From contig NC_050470.1 of NCBI RefSeq assembly GCF_013373865.1, positions 7,362,373 to 7,426,372 of the forward strand: 64,000 bases of DNA. The letters are read 5' to 3'. Below, piece by piece: positions 37,601 through 52,600 of this stretch. Within the stretch, counting starts at the first letter, position 1; each line of letters opens with the position of its first letter. Under the pieces are notes generated by a model. That model was given only the letters and a program-made list of their open reading frames with translations, had not been told where the DNA came from and did no database searches. The stretch comes from Monomorium pharaonis (lineage: Eukaryota; Arthropoda; Insecta; Hymenoptera; Formicidae). The translations under genes and the position numbers were made by a program.

Positions 37601-40600
37601 GCGTAAGAACGAGCGGCACGTAATACTATGCCTGCTGGAGGTGGCGCGTCGCGGCGCCAAGTTCGGCATGCTCGCGCCGTTGCTCGTGCAGATGGAGAGG
37701 CAGATCGACCGCGAGATCGCCGCCGAGAACAAAGCGGCAAACGGCGCCGGCAACGAGGAGACCGATGACGAGTACGAGGAGGAGCAGCCCTGCCTCATAT
37801 ACGGGCCGCAGCCGCAGATCGTCACGAACGATCTCAAGACTCTCCACGAGCTGGTGAGTGAAAATATGATCTTGGTACTTGGAATACATACATATACATA
37901 CCACGTGCGAGTCTCAGCGCGAGGGATGACGTGTTTCTACGGTTCTACGTTGACGGAACCCTTCACGCCCCGAATGGAAGTATACGCGCGCGATGAGAGA
38001 AGTCAGCGTTCGTAAGAAACTGAATTCTTTTTTTTAAATTTTAGTTCGTTTTCCCGCATAAATTTTGAACGGATCAGTCTCGAGAACGTTCTGTAAAGAT
38101 TTGAGCTCTTTTATTCTCAAAGGATGCACCGCTTCGAAATAACGATCGCCGTACTTGCGACGCTTCTCGGAATCCCTCCTCGGTAGCCTGAAAGTCCCTC
38201 GACGATTCACGGCGCCGATTCCGGTGACCGGGTTCCGATGAAATCCCGACCGGCTTTGAGCGTATTCGAATCCGCGCGTCTCTCTCGTCGCGTATCATCG
38301 CCAACGACGACCGTAACGTGCCGTGGCTATGAATATAACTCGCGACCCTGCGGTCCATCCGGATGTATTTATGGCGGTCCTAACCCACCGACGCCGAGCC
38401 GTGAATATCGCGCGCGATCGGAAATAAGAGAAGGGACGTCACGGTGCTTAAGTTTAATGGAGTGTCGATAGTTTGCTCTTTCGGGGTATCAGGTACCGCA
38501 AAAGATCCAGTATTATACTTTGAGGTATTGTGAAGGATAATAAAAAGAAGAATACGGTCTTTGCAATTTAGCGCAATTGTGCAATACAAACGTGATTGTC
38601 ATATATATTTAATAAATTTTACATTGCTTTAAGATTACAATCTTGCTACAAGATTATAATGTTGATAACAATTCTTTTTGATTGTTAATTTTTGCAACAA
38701 CGCGATGTGTCGCGTCAAAAATGGTAAAAAAAATCGCGGTTGTTGGCTAAGAAAATGAGTCAACTTTTCAAATTATTTTAGGTCAAATTATTTTAGATAA
38801 TTATGGATCAAATTTGTAAAACTAAATATTTTAAGACAGATATACATGTGTTAATAAAAGAGCAGAAATCTTTTTACAATTATTGCAATGTGAAACTTTC
38901 TTATACTTATTTAATAATTTCTTGAAATTCTAGTAATTTTTGTAGATTGTATTTAAACACATTAGACATATGACATACTTGAAAAATGTACATTAACGTG
39001 TATTAATTTACATTGACATATATTTCAATTATATTGACCACAATTGGAATTTATAAATATTTTTAAATATTTTTTCAAAATTCACAATTGGTTTAGATAA
39101 TTTTTCTTTAAAATTACAAAATTTACTTCTTATTATACACTGATATTAACAACCTTTTAAAATGTTTACATTAAATTTACACGAATTAATGAAAATTATT
39201 TTATCTTCAATAATTAGAATTGTTACCTTATCCCTTACTTCTTTAATTTTTCCTTTTTTCGCGTACGTGTCTTGGCAAAGATAGGGCTAAGTCGTTCTCA
39301 CCTATTCGCGCGACCTATTCGAGATTTTATTGTCGATCGCTTGTTATAAATTAACGAGCAATAATGACGCGCGCACGACGCGTTAAATGTCCCGTCGTGC
39401 ACGCGAATCACGCTGACGGCCCGGCGGCGTCGCGATAACGCCATTTCTTCTTCGGCGTTAATTGCAACTGCCGCTGGCGGAGAACGCGACACATCGGCCG
39501 ACACCACTCTCCCCGGCGATGGAAACATAATATTCTCTATACTTCGCGGACCTGTCGACACTCCGTATCTTCTATACACTTCCGTCCTAGACATCACGAT
39601 ACGGCCAAGCAGTGACGTAGCTAAAGAGGACCTATCCTCCCTCTTCCCTCCGAAATGACGAAATTTAGGAAGAACTATGGCCTCACCTTAGACAATAGCT
39701 TCGATCGTTTACTACACGCCGTATCAGAGAAGAGAGAAACATTAAAAAATTGAATGTAACATTTGAACTTGTCATGCATTTATATTTATAACAATTTTAA
39801 CTTGTAATTCGACTGGTAAATTATTATCGAGCTATCTAATAAATTATATGTTCAATTATTATGTGATTTTCGATGTGATTATTATCGCCTCGTATTACTT
39901 TTACCATTAAAGAGCAGTGCAATATATAATAATGATAATAATAATAATAATAACAATGTTCGGTCGAAAAACCGGCTTGTATCAGCTAAAAACGTCGGAT
40001 TAGCCGATTCGCGAGTATGTCTTACAAGCGGCGATTACCGACGGCGATACACGCGACCGGCATACGTGTTTGCGAGGCTAAATCGCGGCATTTCACGGAG
40101 CGGAATAATTCCTTCCCCAGGGCTTACAGCGCCGCGGCGGGCGATAACGTCGCGGCTTAGCCGCATACAGGAATTCCAGGACGCTTTCCCGCGACGTCGT
40201 GGCACCAAACGCTCGTGGCGTATGTACCTGGATGGAGGGAAAGGTTTACGAGCGCTTTATCTATCGAAAGAAAATTTCGACGTAATCGTAGAGAATGTTA
40301 CGATAAATCTGCTCTTGCTGTTATAAATCTATTCTTTTTACGAAAACACAAAGAGATATCTCTGTCGTACTTGAAGATTGTGCGAAGTACAAAATCATAC
40401 GTAGAGAGAAAATAACGCGGAGAATGCGGCGCATTGGAATCGAACGTTCGAGAATGCCAATGTTTCTCTCACGTTATTACAGTGGAATTTGCATTAAATC
40501 ACAAATTTCACATTCATTAGTACAAGGGACATTATAGCTTTACATAACGATATCACTTTATTAATTTAGAAAGTATCTTCAGAGAAGATACCAGGGGGGG

Positions 40601-43600
40601 TTTTTTTTTTAGCATTAAAAGTGGCGGAATGTAAGGAGGAAATTAATTTTCAATGAAACATATACACATACATATATATGTTTCATGAAACGTAACAATA
40701 CAAAGTGATGATAATTCTCTTGATAAGAGAATTATTATCACTTTGTCTACAAACAAATGATACGCTTCGAGAAAGCGCACGGCAGTACGGTGTTCTTAGA
40801 ACATTATACGATATACGAATAATCACGTCGCACAATCTCCGTTGATACCGACGATATTGACGAAAGTAATTACACGTAGCGTTCAACGTGCCGAGCGGCA
40901 AGGAGGATATCGGGGCGACATCGATACCTTAGTATCGTAATATCATTAACACCCCTAGTGGATAAGCGCTGCGATACGCCAGCGGTGCTGCCCATGTCGC
41001 AACGTGGTAGGACCGAGGCGCGTGTTACCGCCGTAAATCTCGTGGGAGCGTCATTACGGCCGCCGTTCGGGCGTATTGTGCGTCGATTTTCGCGATCGGT
41101 CGCCGATACCGTCGGATAAATTTCACTTTGCGCCGCGGGGAGGCCGCGCGCGCGCGCGCCGGCTGCAAGTAGTAATGCACTGTGAAAGCGTTGCCCCCTC
41201 GATTCCAATAAAGTAGAGGCGAGCTAAAGGCCGCTTTGTCGGCCCCGTAATTAGCAGAAATATTTACCGCGTTTCTAGCTGCGAAAGTAACAAAATATAT
41301 GCCGGAGGCACGGACGTGGTGGGTTCTCTCTCCATTGTCGCGAGTAAAACGAATTTCGAGTCACGCAACGAAATCTTTTCCTGCCTTTTTGATTTTTTCT
41401 TTTATTATCGAAGTAGCACGGAGGACAAGGAGAAAAGGATCGATGGACTTAAAAAAACCATTCAACTTGAAATAGTTTGACACGAAATTGATTTCAATTA
41501 CAATTTCTCCCCGTCGTCGCGTCGCCTTTTTAATCGCTAAGAATTAACACTTTTACATCGCGCAACGGATCTTGCTCGTTAGAGCAAGCTCGGGCCGTGG
41601 AGCTCGGGACGGTGGTGAATCGCGATTGAATCGAAACGGACGATTACGTCGTCTCGTGTCAAGTGTCGGAGCGTTCAAAGCGGCGACCCGCCGCTTTATT
41701 GATAATTAATCTAATCTCTCTTCGCGCCGCGAGACACGACGAGACGCGAAGGTGCATTCTCCGAAGCGTCTTCGCTTTTGCATTTAAAGCCTTTCCTCGC
41801 GGCGACGCGGCGGCGGATGATTCAAGGGAAGAAGGAGAGAAGAAAACGAGTGGAGAGCCGGTGGAGTAAGAGCGTGTTTTACGCCGGCCATCGATTAGGC
41901 TCGCTCTTGTCACGCGTATTATCTTATCGAGCGAGCGTTACGACTTTGTTAGCCGTATTTGATATAAACAACCTCGCGGTCGCAACTCGTCTAATCGCGT
42001 TCGAGAAGCGATAATCGCGAAATTGTCATGATAACTCTACGGAGGGACTTGCAGGACGAGATATTTGCGCGAGAGCTCTTGCATCAAGCTTAACGATAAA
42101 TTACTATGCGTCGAATAACTCTGTCGCTAAGAATAATTTCAATAAAATATACATGACAACAATTTTTCCTGATATTATTCACACAAAAATCAATAAAGTT
42201 TTTATTTCTCACTCAAAACTTATGTATAATTTTTTATTTTATTCATATTTTTATGATAAAAATAAAATCCATGAAACGTTTATATAATACTTTTATTTAT
42301 GATTGTAGTTTTGCTTTTGTTTTTATTACCAGCGTCCATTTGAGTTTCGCACCGTTTAAAATCGCGTTACAATTTATGGCTGTCCTCCAGAAATAAGAGT
42401 GGCAAATCCTAACGTCGCATTTGCGGAACCTCGGGTTGCGGAACTTGCGGGGTGATTTCCATGATTCACAATGACTCGGCGGCGATGGCTCGGCGTTCCA
42501 CGGCCTCCTGGGGCCTACGATAAGATAGCGCGTTTAACAAGGCTGAATCTAATCGATAGCCGAGGTAAACTGTGCAATTCTATACCACGGCGCGCGTGTG
42601 TTTCGCGTTCCCGCGACGGGCGGTTGCCCGTAAATGGCGCAACGCGAAACCGCGCGCGCGTTGCCGTTGCCGCCGGCACGTTCGCTTATCACGGAAGCGG
42701 ATTCGCAGCGCGCGAGAAGACGGACTTTTTTTTTCTCTTAAATTTATATACGCAATCGTATCTTTTTATCCCGCGGAACAGCCGCGCCACCAGTTTGCAC
42801 ACCGTGACTTTTCCGTTCGCGTCACTTTAATGAGTCTGGATTTTTCAACACGCGTCTTTAATCACTGCGATGAGAATTCCCGTATTGTACAGTTGCCTGC
42901 AAAATATATATTGGAATTCTTGACCTTCGCATACTCATCTCTCTATTCTTCATTTTTTATTTTTATCTCTTCACTTGAAACTGTTTATTGATCTAAAATT
43001 GGATACGCCATATATGTATAATATATAAAATTTATATATAAATTTTTTATTGTAAATATAATATATTTAATTACGTTCATTATTCCCTACAAAGATTTAG
43101 CATAATTACTTTTTGCAATTAGATTTAACTCAATGAAAAAAAAAATTAAAAGAACTAAAACATTCTTCTACGTACAGCATCGTAAATAGATAGTAGTTTA
43201 GGAAAAAAAACCCATAAAGGTAAATATTTCGCGAGACGCATGGGGTAAATTCTATTGCGAGTTTTCTGAGAAGTTACCGCCACCCGTGCCAGACCGAGCT
43301 TCGCCTCGCAAGCGCCGAAAGCTCGTATTGATCGCCGTTAGCCCATTTCGTATCAAGTTCAAGAGCAAAGTCGACGAAGTTACCTCAGAGGACGGGATCC
43401 TTTATTTACCGTCACGATATTCGTGTCTTCATGTTATTTTCTTCCTTTTGAACTCAACCTTGCTTTTCATAATTCAGATTATTTAGTGTACACATTATTG
43501 GATCTTGTTTCATTATCAAAAAATAATATTGATTCGTCGACCTTTTCGTTCGTTTCAGTGTAATATGTGACATCGTGATTCATGTTTGGCGATAAGCGCA

Positions 43601-46600
43601 CTTTTGTGAAATTTCGAACGACATGTATGTCGTTTCTTTTTACCTGGAAACCACATTGGATTATCGCCAATTTTTGTTCCCATTTTCTGCTCCATATTTT
43701 CACTTTGGAAAAGCTTTCGCTTTCAATTTAGAGCATTTCTATCGAGATATTTTTATTTTTATTATTGATTTATATATATATGAAAGAAATCAATTTTTAT
43801 AAATAAAAAGTATACGATTTTTTATTAATATGTCAAATGTTTTATTTTATTTTAGCTTTGCGTAATTGTTATATTAATTTTATTAACCTACATATATTTT
43901 GTGCACTTTTTAATAATGCAAATAAAATAAAATTTATTATTTTATTATTGCTGCGCAATACTATCTTTAGTTATTATTTTACTGTTTAAAAGTTTATGTA
44001 TTTTTATTCTGTATTATAATATTTTTATTGATAAATTCTTTCTTGATATAATTAGCAGGGTTATTGTGCTTATGATTATCACGTAATTTTCTTCGGATTC
44101 TACTTATTAAGAATTCTCATTATTGAGAATTACGTGTATCCCAAGAAGGTATGATTCAGGTTTGACTCCAAAGTTACCGCGTATTTTATATTTGTATACA
44201 CGTCATTCACACACGTATGATATTCGCACAATCGTCCATGTTCGAAAATAAATGAAGTGTAATGTAATCGAGAATACATATATACTTTATAATCTCAAAT
44301 TTGTCCATAATGAAAATACTGTGTAAAGTGCAAGAGTCTAACAGTCAATAACTTGTGAATCAAATTTCGTTTCGCTAAAAATAACTGATGTCGAATCACT
44401 GAGCAAATTTGTCCGACACCGAGTCGAGTGTCTTTTTCCCCTATTAATTTTTTTGGTTGTTATGCCGAATTCTCGCCGACGACGCGATCGATCATCGTGC
44501 GATTTATTTGCGCTCCGATAGAAAGAGTTACTATTTGTCCGAGAGAACGAGAGAGGAATCCGTTCGCGCCTTCGCAGGGAATACCATAAATGGTGTTGAG
44601 CTCTTCGAGTCTTCGTGTCGGTTATTACGTACAATTAGCCTGAGATGTTGTCTCGGGAGAGAAGGCTGCTGGAGCCGCGCAAGGTCTGCCTGCGGTCTGA
44701 CGCTTAGCTAATCATTGTTTGCCGAGCGCGAATTAAACAGAAAGAGAAGGAGAGAGGGAGGGAAGGAGAGAGAGAGAGAGAGGAACACAGAGAGGGATGA
44801 AGAAATAGCTTAGAAATTTAATACCGGGATCGGCCGCACTTCGGGGCCGGTCGGTAATTATACGCGGCCGCGTGACGTAGATGAACACAATCGTTTCTAG
44901 GCTGCGACATCCGTGAATCGAGGATGTAAACAGAACAAGCGGCTGATCATCGAGCCGATCAGTTAACATTGGCCAACAAACTGCAGAACGCGACCGCTAG
45001 GAAGGGTGAGGCAACCTCGAGGGAGCCGTGAGGGATTTTGATTCTAGTGAAACATGGGGTCGAAATATCAACGTGAAAGTAATTGCGAACGTTTAAACTA
45101 TGATTTCTGGACTATCTCCTCTATTTTCCAGTGTTTTAACATATCCCGCGCTAAGTTACATATACATGTACATGTTATTAGAATTCAAACAGTTGATATA
45201 TTCATTTGTTCATTTTAACTCCTACTTATTATTAAATTATAAAATACCTTAACATTCTGTCGAATTCGTTTTATTATTTTGGGTCAAAACCTGGCATGTC
45301 GTACCGGTAGGATAATTCCGGATGGATGATTCCTTCCGCGGCCGTGCACAGGTCACCCAAATTTACACGGGAGCCGTGCTATCGTCAAATCGATACGTCA
45401 ATAATCAAGCTCTGCGCGGAAGGGAGAGATCAAAGAAAATTTGGGGGTGCACGCCCCAATAACCTCGTCGGAAATTCTTCGGGGATCCTGAGACGTCGGC
45501 ATCTCGCACGGTCTTCTCTATCGCGGCGCATGTAGGTTATTCCCAGTTATTTCCAGTGCACTTCAAGTGCTTCTAAACGACGTCAATTATCTCGAAGCAC
45601 TATGCTGATACGACGAGCGTATCGACCGGAAGTCGCGAATTCCGTTAAACACACACAATCGTAGGAATAACTCGCACAATCCTCGCAAATTTAAAAAAAT
45701 AATTTTTTCAAAATATTTTTATATCTATGCATATGCATGTAAAACTAATGTAGAGTATTTTTGGAATCTTTACTTGTCGAATTGCTCCTGCATAGCTAGT
45801 GCTATTTTCCAATGTGAACCCGATACAGATACGTTTAAATTTAACTTCCGTCTGAGCTTACGCGGCGCAATTTAGAATTGCATTTTTAATACGCGACTGG
45901 TAACAACGCTAAATCTACAAAATTGCGAAATATCGTGGCAGATTGCAGGCCAATTTCGTAGATCCTATTTTACCACCACTGGACTTAATTACGTTTTCGC
46001 CTCGACGCGTAATAAGGCCGGCGGACTCTGCAGCAGGGCCCGGGATGCAGGCAAGAGCGCGCGATCGCTGCATAAAGGGCGTGACGAGCCGTAGCTCTCG
46101 TGAAGCGACGGGGACGACTTCGTGCGTTTTCCTACGGGGAACCTTTCAATTACCGTGAAACGTTTGCGGAATCGCACGTCTCGGGAAAATAAACTAATAA
46201 TATCGTGAGACGAAAAAGCGCGGCGTGCTGGCCGTCAGCCGCCGCCGCCGTGCTGGATGGAACAGCTGAGAGAGCTCTGCGGGACGTCGGGTCGTCGTCG
46301 TCGTCGTCGTCTCGCGCGCGTATTGATTGCCGGGACGCCGGCGCGCGGCGTCGACGCCGCGCGCCGCTCCGCGCCGGGACGCCCGCCCGCCCGTTAAAAG
46401 CTGCGCCCACAGAGCGTCGCAATTCCCCCGGAATTCACCTGCCGCGCCGTGTGTGCGGCGCGTGTGTGCGTTGAAGAATCGCCGCCGCTTCAACTTGCCC
46501 ACGGCGTAGCCATATCTCACACGTTTCTTTTTTTTTTCGCCTCTTCCTTTCACGCGCGCGCGCGACGCCGTGAGATCCGACGACACTACATTCTGTTTCG

Positions 46601-49600
46601 TCAGGGCTAATTGGCGCTCCAGGGGTGTGTTCCGCCGAGATCGTCGAGAAGCGTGAAGCGCCTCGAGAAGTACCGAGCGTTCTTTCGGGGAAGGGGTCTC
46701 TCGCGTTGTTGAAACGTTTTTAATTAGAATGTTGAAACAGCGGGTTAATCTCTTTAAGGGCGATTATGTGCTCTCTCGAAGAGGTGAGGGTAATCCTGAC
46801 GCTTCGCGCGGTCCTTATTCCTCTTACGCGCGCGCGTAAATAACCCGGCTCTTTCTAATTTATTTGTTTCTTATTTATTAATTGAGATTAATATATCATA
46901 TTAGAGAGGAAAAATATTCTCGCGCGCTACTTATATTCACATACAACCGCATCAGCGGGACACATTCTTTTCCGTCTGTTCGCGAACCGCAATATTTCAG
47001 TTTGAGTTTACGCCGGGGTTTATTGCAACGCCATATCGCCGATTACCTAACGTGAATCGTTAACTGAAATTCGCCAGTGATAATTTATCGCCGCTCGCGC
47101 AGCCGTGTGAGCGTGCAAAAATTTCGTTCGACGCGCGCTTCTCGGTCGAATAACTCAATACGCGCCTACGGCGACGTGCGATTGGCGCGCGCGGTTCTCT
47201 CTGCGGTATTTTTTAATTTAGCCGCGACACACTGGAAACAACCGGGGGAACGAGCTTCCGAAAGGGAAAAGAGAGCAGCACAATGGCCGTAGAGGAGGAG
47301 GAACTCGTAATTAGAATCGGCGCACTGACAAATCGAGGCGATTATTAAAGAGTCGCGCGGACACGACGGCGCGGACCGCCCACGTAACTGTTTTCTTTCC
47401 CATTTGCAATCACCTTTCGAATTCTTTTCCTCCCCTTTTTTTTCCCCCCCTGTACACGTTGCTAGTTGTGCAATTACACAGTTGGGACATTTTAAGCCGG
47501 CGCGTTGTACTCCGATTTGCTTTAGCGAACGATAGATTATCGTGGAACGAGCGTGGGTTGTCACTTCAGCGACATTACCTTCATTAGTTGACAATTATTA
47601 ATATCTTTGGACTAGCTTCGGGCAGCCCAAGGAATAACATCTTGAAAAATAAAGTGTATCTTGCAACAAACGATAATAACGCATGACGTAACTAGTATTA
47701 CGAATGATATTTTTGTGTGGCTGGTATCGATTTCATCATAAGTGTACCATATCGGTCGGCCGACGACCGTGGCGATAGTGATATGCGTATATTTCGAAAA
47801 CATTCAGAATTTACGAGATAAGTGAAATCCACGCTTGTCCCTGACCGCGCGATGGGCCCTCAGCGAACTGTCAATGCCGGGCATGACGTCGTTAAACGAA
47901 AATGGTCGTCCCGGTCGGAACGCTGACCGTCCTTATCTAAAAACCGACGACGGGCGTGGGAGTACAAAAAGACACGTGTAAAAGGTACGAGCTCGTCTTT
48001 TTAAAGATAGACGGCTTTTACGACGGTATTTCGTGTACATAAATTGATATCGATGTAAGACGGTCACACCTTCTACTTAAACTATAAACTGTATCCGTTG
48101 ACAAAACTAGGTACTTTGAGATACAGTAATTTCTTAATGAAACTTTCAGTTTATATTTTTTCTGTTCTTTTTTTTTTTACGTTCGACGTTCTGTAAAAGA
48201 GAGTTTTCCTTATTCCGCGACAATAATGTGGAGAAATTTAATAGATATCGAATACAAGACATTGCCATGTGCATATTCGTATCGCATGACGCGTAAATCG
48301 CGAGCGTTTGCCTAAGGCAGAACAAAATTGCGGGAGACCTAATTGACCCCCTAATTAACCCTTCCTGCTGCCAGTGTCCTCAATCATGGACGTACTCTTT
48401 CTTCATTTGTGATTGTGCGTAAATATGTAATTTTAACATCACTCCTGTCCCAGTTCACGGACGCATTCTGAGTTAATTGAGGTCATTTTAATGTTCACGA
48501 TTTTTGAACAAAATAATTATAATGATAAGACAAATCCTGACCTACTGCTAGATTATTGCTAAGACTTCTCACTTTTTATTTTATTTTATCTAATTGAAAG
48601 CTTCTTATGTAAAAGTTGTTTTATTATTTAAAGAAAAATTACAATAAATTAATTTAAGATATAGGAATGCGCAATAAAAATTATTTTCAATTACTTCATT
48701 TGCAATGATGGAACATATTTCAAAATTGATTAGCTTATTTTGGACCTTTCAGAAATGTTTTGTATATAAGAATAATCTGTGAGAGTTTCCGATGTTTCTC
48801 TCAATGGATAAGGACTTGGTGAGAGATTAATTTTATTATTACCATCGGGGCGTTACGAATGTTGTCTTACATTATCCGCGGTAAGTGCGTCCATCAATTA
48901 CGGAGTGAGCGTGGCGATAGGTTGAAATATTCCCCGGCGTTTCATTAGATGATTTCCTTGATCGTGTAACTGCCTCTAAATCGACCCTCGGCAAACGCAA
49001 CGCCGCGCCCGCTTTATAGAGCGAGTTTTCGAGATATAAATTTCACCCATACGCGCCAGTTTCACATTCTGGATTACGTATGGGGCAAAAGTCGGAAACG
49101 AGACAATGTATCGCGAGTGTAATAGACGATCAACGATCGATACTGCCATAAATCTTGATGAATTACAATGTGCGCGGTTACAACGTGTTGTTCACCCGGG
49201 GGGGAAATTTATTTGTAGAATTATTTAAGGCCTTATTTGCGTCGGAACATTTTCGCGAATGCATAAAGAGTGCGATTTTTTTTTGTTTGGAAGAGATACC
49301 TTGATGAATTTGTCAGGATGTGAAACTTACGTTAAGTGTCTTACAAATATTACAGGTTTCATCTTATTTGCAGATATAGATAGGCAGTTATAATAATCTC
49401 TTCAACGAGCTTATTCGAATCCAATTTGTAATAGTATATAAATCTGCCATTTGCATAAGAAGTCAATTAGATTAAATAGATCCGTATCGGTAGAAGTATT
49501 TATTTCTGATTTTGCTATATTAATTATTAAATTCTTTTTACAGCTAAATTCTTCTACATCTCTCCTTAATCTCCTTATCTACCTAAGTATATATTTAAGA

Positions 49601-52600
49601 GTTAAACGAATAGTATTGCCGATGTTAACTGATCTTTATCAGAGAGCGTGTAAGATGTTAGCTTTCTGGCAAGTGAAGCTATAATCGATCGTTAATAAAT
49701 TATGTCTCGTGGACAGTGAAAAGAAGCTGGGGGGACAAGCTAGACGAGAATAAAACGACATTCTTACTTTCGCCCGATATCCTTCAGCGTCGAACAAAAA
49801 AAAAGCACGAAATACCTTCGCGACTCTCGATCGGACTCTATTCTCGCGATCAAGATCCAGTATCGCTGAAACAAATCTCGTCTCGTGGATCACACTCCTC
49901 TTTTCCCACGAGAGCCCTCCCCCGCGCGCGCACGATCCTGGGAAGATCGGTCGACGATGATAATGCCAAGATAGCGATCAGTATCTCGTCCGGCGGTTCC
50001 ATCACTTTCTCCGCCGTGTATACATCTATACACAGCGTTTCAGGAAGAAGTGTCATATATGCGGAAGCTGCAGGATATCATTCCGGGGGGGAAAAAAAGT
50101 TCATATAAATGGAGGTGCACTTCTGCAGTTAAGGAGCCGCACACGAGGAGATATATTAAATAACGTCAAGAGTCAACTTTAGAGACAAACTGTAGCTTTG
50201 AGAAGAAATCCATAAATCATACAGCTTCCTCGATAAATAATTTACTTAAACAATTTCAGTTATTAATAAAAAAAAAAATTCTTCGCACACAGACACACAT
50301 AGATAACAGATGTTAAATTATTTCGCCGTTATTTAACTCTCTAATCTGTTATCTAATTCCATATCTAGGCAGCTATGATTTTGTTTTTTTATGAATTTCA
50401 TTACTATCATCAATCTTTCTATTCGAATTCTCGTCGATCATCTAGATCCAGAACTCATAACCTGCATGTGGAACGACTTATATATCATATCGAGGGCAGA
50501 TGCCGTGATTAGGAAGTGACCCGACAATCGAGTTTTGAATTCCTTCTTAAGCCTCTTCTGACCAGTCACGGAGTCAATATTTGTGATGTAACCTTGTTTG
50601 AGTCACCAGTCCGATACTCTTGGTCATTGCACCTCAATGTGTTGATTAATGTTTATCGAGATCAATTCTCTTCGAAACGCCCGCGGGCCACGATGGAGAT
50701 GATTTTTCCGTAGTCATTGTGTAGGCAGAAAGACCGGCTATGAATAGTGACTTTTAAGCAGCTGCCTCCTTCACTCCTTTGAGAATCGATTTTAACAAGT
50801 TATCGAATTACTGGACGACAAAGATGAATTGACATTTATTAGTAAAATTAATTAGTGGTGTCAAAGAGATGAACAATAAAGAGCGATTATATATTTATAT
50901 TTCATCTATTTATAACGTATAATAAAAATGAGAAACGATATTTTAATTATATGTATTTAAATCTTTTTAATGTTTCTTATAAGTAATAACATTATACAAG
51001 CAACGTAATGCTAATGACAATTTTCTGTAATGTGAGTTTTTCTATTTATTAGAAGAAAATCTGTTACTTCACTCTCTTATAAAGTTAAGTCTCCTTCTAA
51101 AATTGGCTCTACTCTACAGTTTTATCTAGAAAGTGCAGGTTTAACTGAACCTGGTGTGTATTAATAGCAACAACTGGAGTGATTTTTAAACGACCGCGGG
51201 GACACTCGAGTTTCCTCGAGTTGTAGGTCAGCTTGCAATGGCGAGAGATAAATGAAATTTCCGCCACTTTCGCTTGCACGCGTTACTCTCGTATATGACA
51301 CGGCAATACGCCGCGATTATAAAAGTTGACTCGGCTTGATCGAGTTTCGAGTCTTTCGTGTTTGCAAATAAGACGCAAAGAAGCGATAAGCAGTGATGCA
51401 ACTTCGATCATTCTTGACACCCCGCTGATCATATCCTTGACGTGCATTTGTAATGAATTTTCAAAACGAATACATCGCCGTTCAAGCTACACGATTAAGA
51501 TAAATTGATTTCAATTGGCTCACAAAGCATTTATTTAATTGGTAATTAGTATATACTTAGAAGAAAAAATATATTTTTTGATCTTATTCTCGCGCACGCG
51601 CGCAGAAGTAACAAAAGTCGAAAAGTTCTAACCGATGATAATACATCAGAGAATTTTACACATTAGTTTTTTAAATTCTAGATAATGATAGAGCTAACAT
51701 TGTTATATCACGTCAATAGAAATAAGCCTGTCAGCTTTCACGTTTTACTCATGTATTCGCATACCACTGTATTTCTCTCAGTCGCCAAACTTCAATTCCG
51801 CGTATTCCAACTGTCTGTTGCTCTAAGTCCACGCAATTAAGTCTTTTGCATTACGCTCCAGTGATCGCATTCACGAAGAGTTCCGGCATATCTCGCGGAA
51901 CTATATCCCCTATGTCTATATCATTCCAATGTCTGTCTGTAACATGTACCTATGTATGTAGATATGTATCAATATATAACCAGCAAATTCGGTCTGAACT
52001 CTTTTATTCATAAAAAAATATATTTCATTAAAAAAAAAACTTCATAACATGTAGAATTTATGAGTTTACATATCAAGTGTATCTTACAAGTTAAATGTAG
52101 TTGAATTTTTACAATTAACTAGAAAAATAATCTGTTTATCTATTCGATGGGGAGAAAAAAAATTAATACACTCGTGGGGGAAATAACTGCAATTGTGATA
52201 GTCTTGCATGGGAAGCGAATTTCTCATCACTCGAAGGATAGGCTCGGGACACCCTGTACATTCGATCCGTGGCAACTTTCTTCGCGGGCGCGTAACATTG
52301 TAAAATCGATGGCAGTTCAAGCGCAGTAACGTCGCTGACAAGCGCATTAAAAGGCCGCGGGACACTTCTCGTTTGTTCCGCGCGCAACCTTTCGTATATT
52401 CTCGGCAATACTTCCGCGTGTCGACGTATCTATTAACATAACAACGCGAGGAAAATTAATCCCGCCGCCGTCGCCGCCGCCGGGGCACCGCGAGGAACTT
52501 TCCTCCTGCATCCGCTTCTTCTCCTCCATCATCGTCTTCGAGGTCTACATTCGCGTGACCTCAGCGCGCGCGCGTGCCTCCTCCTCCACCGCGTTCAACG

